A stretch of DNA of 64,000 bases, from positions 1 to 64,000 of the forward strand of contig NZ_QDKQ01000063.1 of assembly GCF_003116815.1 (NCBI RefSeq). Direction: 5' to 3'. Shown in pieces: positions 61,640-64,000 of the stretch (position 1 is the stretch's first letter; each line of letters starts with the position of its first letter). Below the pieces are notes generated by a model. The model did no database searches, was not told the origin of the DNA, and saw only the letters and a program-made list of their open reading frames with translations. Position numbers and translations under genes: made by a program. This DNA is from Caulobacter endophyticus (lineage in GTDB: Bacteria > Pseudomonadota > Alphaproteobacteria > Caulobacterales > Caulobacteraceae).

Positions 61640-62407
61640 TCACAAAACGCCCAGCATCTCGGCCACCAGGGGATGGCGGACGATGTCGCGGTCTTCCAGG
61701 CGCATGACGGCGATGTTGGACATCGCTTCGAAGCGGTCGGCCACGTCGCCCAGGCCCGAGATGCCCGGCAGCAGGTCCGACTGGTTCGGGTCGCCCGTGA
61801 CCACCATGGTCGAGTGCCAGCCCAGGCGCGTCAGCAGCATCTTCAGCTGCATGTAGGTGCAGTTCTGGGCCTCGTCGATCACCACGAAGGCGTTGTTCAG
61901 CGTGCGGCCGCGCATGAAGCCGACCGGAGCGATCTCGATCGCGCCCTCGGCCATCAGGGCCCGCATGCGCTTGACCGAGAGGCGGTCGGTCAGGGCGTCG
62001 TAGAGCGGCCGCAGATAGGGGGCCAGCTTGTCTTCCATGTCGCCCGGCAGGTAGCCGATCGACTCCCCGGCCTCGACGGCGGGGCGGGAGAGAACGATGC
62101 GGTTGACCCGGCCCGCCTCCAGGGCCTCGACGGCCTTGGCGATGGCCAGATAGGTCTTGCCGGTGCCGGCCGGGCCAAGGGCCAGGACCAGGTTCTTGCT
62201 GTCCATGGCCTCCATCAGCTGGGCCTGGCCGGGCGATTTCGGTTTTATCGTCTTGATGTAGCTCTGATCCCTGGGCGCGTTGTCGGCGTCGCCGAGGGGC
62301 GACCAGCCGCCGCGATGCTCCACCGGCAGGCGACGCACCTTGGCGTCGTCGTCGTAGCGGCCGTCGGCGCCTTCGCGCACCATCCGCTTCAGGGCTCGCT
62401 TGGTCAT
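61640..62407 (-). CDS. PhoH family ATPase
   Basis: 255 residues from ATG 62407, chosen because GGAGG lies five bases upstream; an ATG 12 bases earlier overlaps that site. Walker A GPAGTGKT at 78-85 and Walker B FVVIDEAQNCT; SRPAVEAGESIGYLPGDMED and VTGDPNQSDLL are conserved in the family. PhoH proteins are cytoplasmic ATPases linked to RNA metabolism and phosphate stress; the exact job is unclear. A terminator-like hairpin sits just upstream in its leader. Confidence 0.93.
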   Translation of the reverse strand: MTKRALKRMVREGADGRYDDDAKVRRLPVEHRGGWSPLGDADNAPRDQSYIKTIKPKSPGQAQLMEAMDSKNLVLALGPAGTGKTYLAIAKAVEALEAGRVNRIVLSRPAVEAGESIGYLPGDMEDKLAPYLRPLYDALTDRLSVKRMRALMAEGAIEIAPVGFMRGRTLNNAFVVIDEAQNCTYMQLKMLLTRLGWHSTMVVTGDPNQSDLLPGISGLGDVADRFEAMSNIAVMRLEDRDIVRHPLVAEMLGVL

Positions 62408-62730
62408 CAAAGCCTCCATTCAGGCATGAAAAAAGGACGAGGCCGTAAGGCGTCGTCCTTGGATCGATGGGCGGAGCAGAAGACGGAGCCGCAGGCGCGG
62501 CCGGGCGGCTCGGTGGAGCCCCAGGAAGGCGGTGCTGTACGCCGGAACGCCGAACGCAAGACCCTGTTCTCCGTCGTCAGGAGGCCGCGGTCGGTATGGT
62601 CCGCGGCGGATACGGAAGGAAGTCTCCCGATGAGAGGATGTTCCATGCCGAATCACCGGATTTACAATGGGGTGATTATGGTTTCTGAGCGATTAAGTTT
62701 TTACGTGCCAAAAGAACACGGGGTGTACGG
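62408..62730. other. 323-base gap with leader hairpin of phoH
   Basis: No convincing gene. On the minus strand AAGGACGA (62433-62440) and TCGTCCTT (62453-62460) form a hairpin which, read towards phoH, is followed by TTTTTT and then the GGAGG and ATG of phoH: the form of an intrinsic terminator inside the leader. The rest up to 62640 has open frames on both strands but none with good start signals. 62650-62720 is AT-richer and may hold the promoter of the carbonic anhydrase gene. Confidence 0.6.
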
Positions 62731-63258
62731 ATGACTGTCTATTCGTTGGGCGATACCGCCCCCCAGCTTCCTCCGGAGGGCGAATACTGGATAGCCCCGA
62801 CCGCCAGCGTGATGGGGAACGTCGTGCTCAAGCAGAACGCCAGCATCTGGTGGGGCGCGGTGCTGCGCGGCGACAACGACCCGATCACGATCGGCGAGAA
62901 CAGCAACATCCAGGACGGTTCGGTGCTGCATACCGACGCTGGCGTCCCGCTGACCATCGGCGCCAACGTCACTGTCGGCCACATGGTGATGCTGCACGGC
63001 TGCACGATCGGCGACGGCTCGCTGATCGGCATCGGCTCGATCATCCTCAATGGCGCCAGGATCGGGAAGAACTGCCTGATCGGCGCCGGCGCCCTGATCA
63101 CCGAGGGCAAGGAGATTCCCGACAATTCGATGGTGGTCGGCGCGCCGGGCAAGATCATCCGCGAGGTCAGCGAGCACCAGGCGATGATCCTGCAGGCCTC
63201 GGCCCTGCACTATGTCGAGAACTGGAAGCGCTATCGCGCCGGCCTGAAGGCGCTTTAA
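62731..63258 (+). CDS. gamma carbonic anhydrase family protein
   Basis: 175 residues. Left-handed beta-helix built of hexapeptide repeats: [80 protein letters not shown]. The three zinc-type histidines are His67, His84 and His89. Trimeric enzyme or acyltransferase-like relative (YrdA/CaiE group); carbonic anhydrase activity varies in the family. Divergent from phoH. A strong hairpin follows. Confidence 0.92.
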   Translation: MTVYSLGDTAPQLPPEGEYWIAPTASVMGNVVLKQNASIWWGAVLRGDNDPITIGENSNIQDGSVLHTDAGVPLTIGANVTVGHMVMLHGCTIGDGSLIGIGSIILNGARIGKNCLIGAGALITEGKEIPDNSMVVGAPGKIIREVSEHQAMILQASALHYVENWKRYRAGLKAL

Positions 63259-63282
63259 AGCAGGCCGCCTGAGAGAAAGCGC

Positions 63283-63320
63283 AGGAGCGCCGCCCGGAGG
63301 GGGGGATGGGCGGCGCTCCT
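63283..63320 (+). terminator. strong hairpin after the carbonic anhydrase gene
   Basis: AGGAGCGCCGCCC (63283-63295) pairs perfectly with GGGCGGCGCTCCT (63308-63320) around 12 bases. No T-run, so Rho help or RNA stabilisation is as likely as intrinsic termination. Confidence 0.6.
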
Positions 63321-63966
63321 GTCAGACCCGCGCAAAGGGGCTTGATGCGCGGGGCCTTCTCACGGCGGCGGCGGGACTGTCGCGGCCGTGGAAGTCGGAT
63401 GGGCCGGTTGGGCGCTCTCCACGAAGCCGCCGGCCGATCTGATGACCGTCATGATGTCGGCCGGCCCTTCCGATCGGATTAAGGTTGAGTTCGCGCAAAA
63501 TGCGTAACGGCGTTCGGCATTTCATCGGCGCAGGCGGGAAGGCAGGCCTGTCCCGCCGGGACGTCGGACAGCCTCATGCAACCAGGACTGCAAGGCGGGA
63601 TGGGACAGGGCGGCTCCGCCGTTCCCGCGCCGTAGACTGGTCGGGATCATGGCCGCCGCTTCCCGCCGTCGACGACCGCCTGGCGTGACCAGGGCGCGGG
63701 AGCACGCGCTCCGCGTACTTTCCGCATCGGAGAGGCGCTGGCCTGGCTCGCCCCGACGTCATGGCGGCGAGTTCGGGGCCTGATCGGCAAAGGTGCGGCA
63801 ATATGACCAGCGTCGCACGCGCGGCTCAATGAGCGCGCTGCGGCCCGAAATCGGGGCGTAGGCCGCCTTCGGGAACCGCGCTCACGCGATCCCTGGATCC
63901 GCCGTCAAAGTGCCTAGCCGGCGCTCGCAGCCATGATGCACGGGCTGCGAGCGGCCAGGGGCGGCG
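63321..63966. other. 646-base stretch without a supported gene
   Basis: Open frames here are short and lack start signals. The minus strand around 63360-63500 reads ANSTLIRSEGPADIMTVIRS, AGGFVESAQPAHPTSTAATV, ending at a TGA, which looks protein-like but has no start codon before the internal ATG at 63452; it may be an old gene end. No tRNA, repeat pair or CRISPR seen. The region could hold a non-coding RNA, but there is no clear evidence. Confidence 0.5.
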
Positions 63967-64000
63967 TCAGCTGCCGGGCGTGACGGTCACTTCGGTGCGG
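63967..64000 (-). CDS. C-terminal end of a gene cut by the window edge
   Basis: The minus strand enters from the edge and reads RTEVTVTPGS-stop (TGA at 63969..63967). Only 10 residues are visible, so neither reality nor function can be judged; position and natural composition make a real gene end plausible. Confidence 0.35.
   Translation of the reverse strand, partial: RTEVTVTPGS

Noticed and set aside
62407-62656. Two overlapping minus-strand frames of 78-79 codons upstream of phoH
   Set aside because: Neither has a good ribosome binding site and both run through the terminator-like hairpin into the phoH start; treated as leader.

Overview
The window is about 64 kb of very GC-rich DNA with short intergenic gaps. 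The gene content and protein style (dnaN, recF and gyrB in order without dnaA beside them, many TonB/RND/TetR systems, DUF3126, NodT-type outer membrane factor) suggest an alphaproteobacterium of the Caulobacter group. This is an inference from family recognition; there is no rRNA in the window. Four tRNA genes are present: two identical tRNA-Arg(ACG), one tRNA-Arg(CCG) and one tRNA-Leu(TAA).

Layout. 1-9266: a possible transposase fragment, a DUF2061 membrane protein, dnaN, a decayed GIY-YIG nuclease gene behind a 32-bp inverted repeat, an S9 peptidase, small genes, then recF and gyrB overlapping by ATGA and ending in a strong terminator. 9309-17290: a flavin reductase and a complete RND efflux operon (adaptor, pump, outer membrane factor) on the minus strand, divergent from a TetR regulator with a clear palindromic operator between them. 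17425-25628: an LMW phosphatase, gamma-glutamyltransferase, a thioesterase, an ABC ATPase, and a divergent purine (nucleoside) cluster of two secreted nucleoside-processing proteins plus an NCS2 permease. 25687-27769: two tRNA-Arg genes followed by a recombinase-like remnant and three unrecognised genes, probably an old integration site. 27799-35472: a FixJ-type regulator, a receiver protein and a PAS histidine kinase, a zinc alcohol dehydrogenase, an AraC protein, and a HisD-family/SDR pair.

35518-43432: tRNA-Leu, a decayed gene next to a secreted PraB-like protein, several small hypothetical genes with one probable frameshift, an XRE regulator, a CinA-type protein, sfsA, map, a GntR regulator and an Xre-RES toxin-antitoxin pair. 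43613-49071: a tightly packed four-gene operon of TonB receptor, MFS transporter, RutA-like flavin monooxygenase and RutB-like amidohydrolase. This is the best candidate for an undescribed uptake-and-degradation system. 49143-64000: a TorF-type porin, an SDR, queF, a lower-GC two-gene membrane cassette, a nitroreductase, a NUDIX hydrolase, cysE, a LysR regulator, DUF3126, a Phd antitoxin whose PIN toxin is frameshifted, an MFS transporter divergent from a second TetR regulator, a GNAT enzyme, an OPT transporter, a PhoH ATPase with a terminator-like hairpin in its leader, and a gamma carbonic anhydrase.

Recurring themes: a family of GC-rich palindromic intergenic repeats (at least seven places), gene pairs coupled by 4-base stop/start overlaps, and two TetR paralogues each divergent from a transporter. 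At least three genes are visibly broken (GIY-YIG, PIN toxin, and the gene beside tRNA-Leu).
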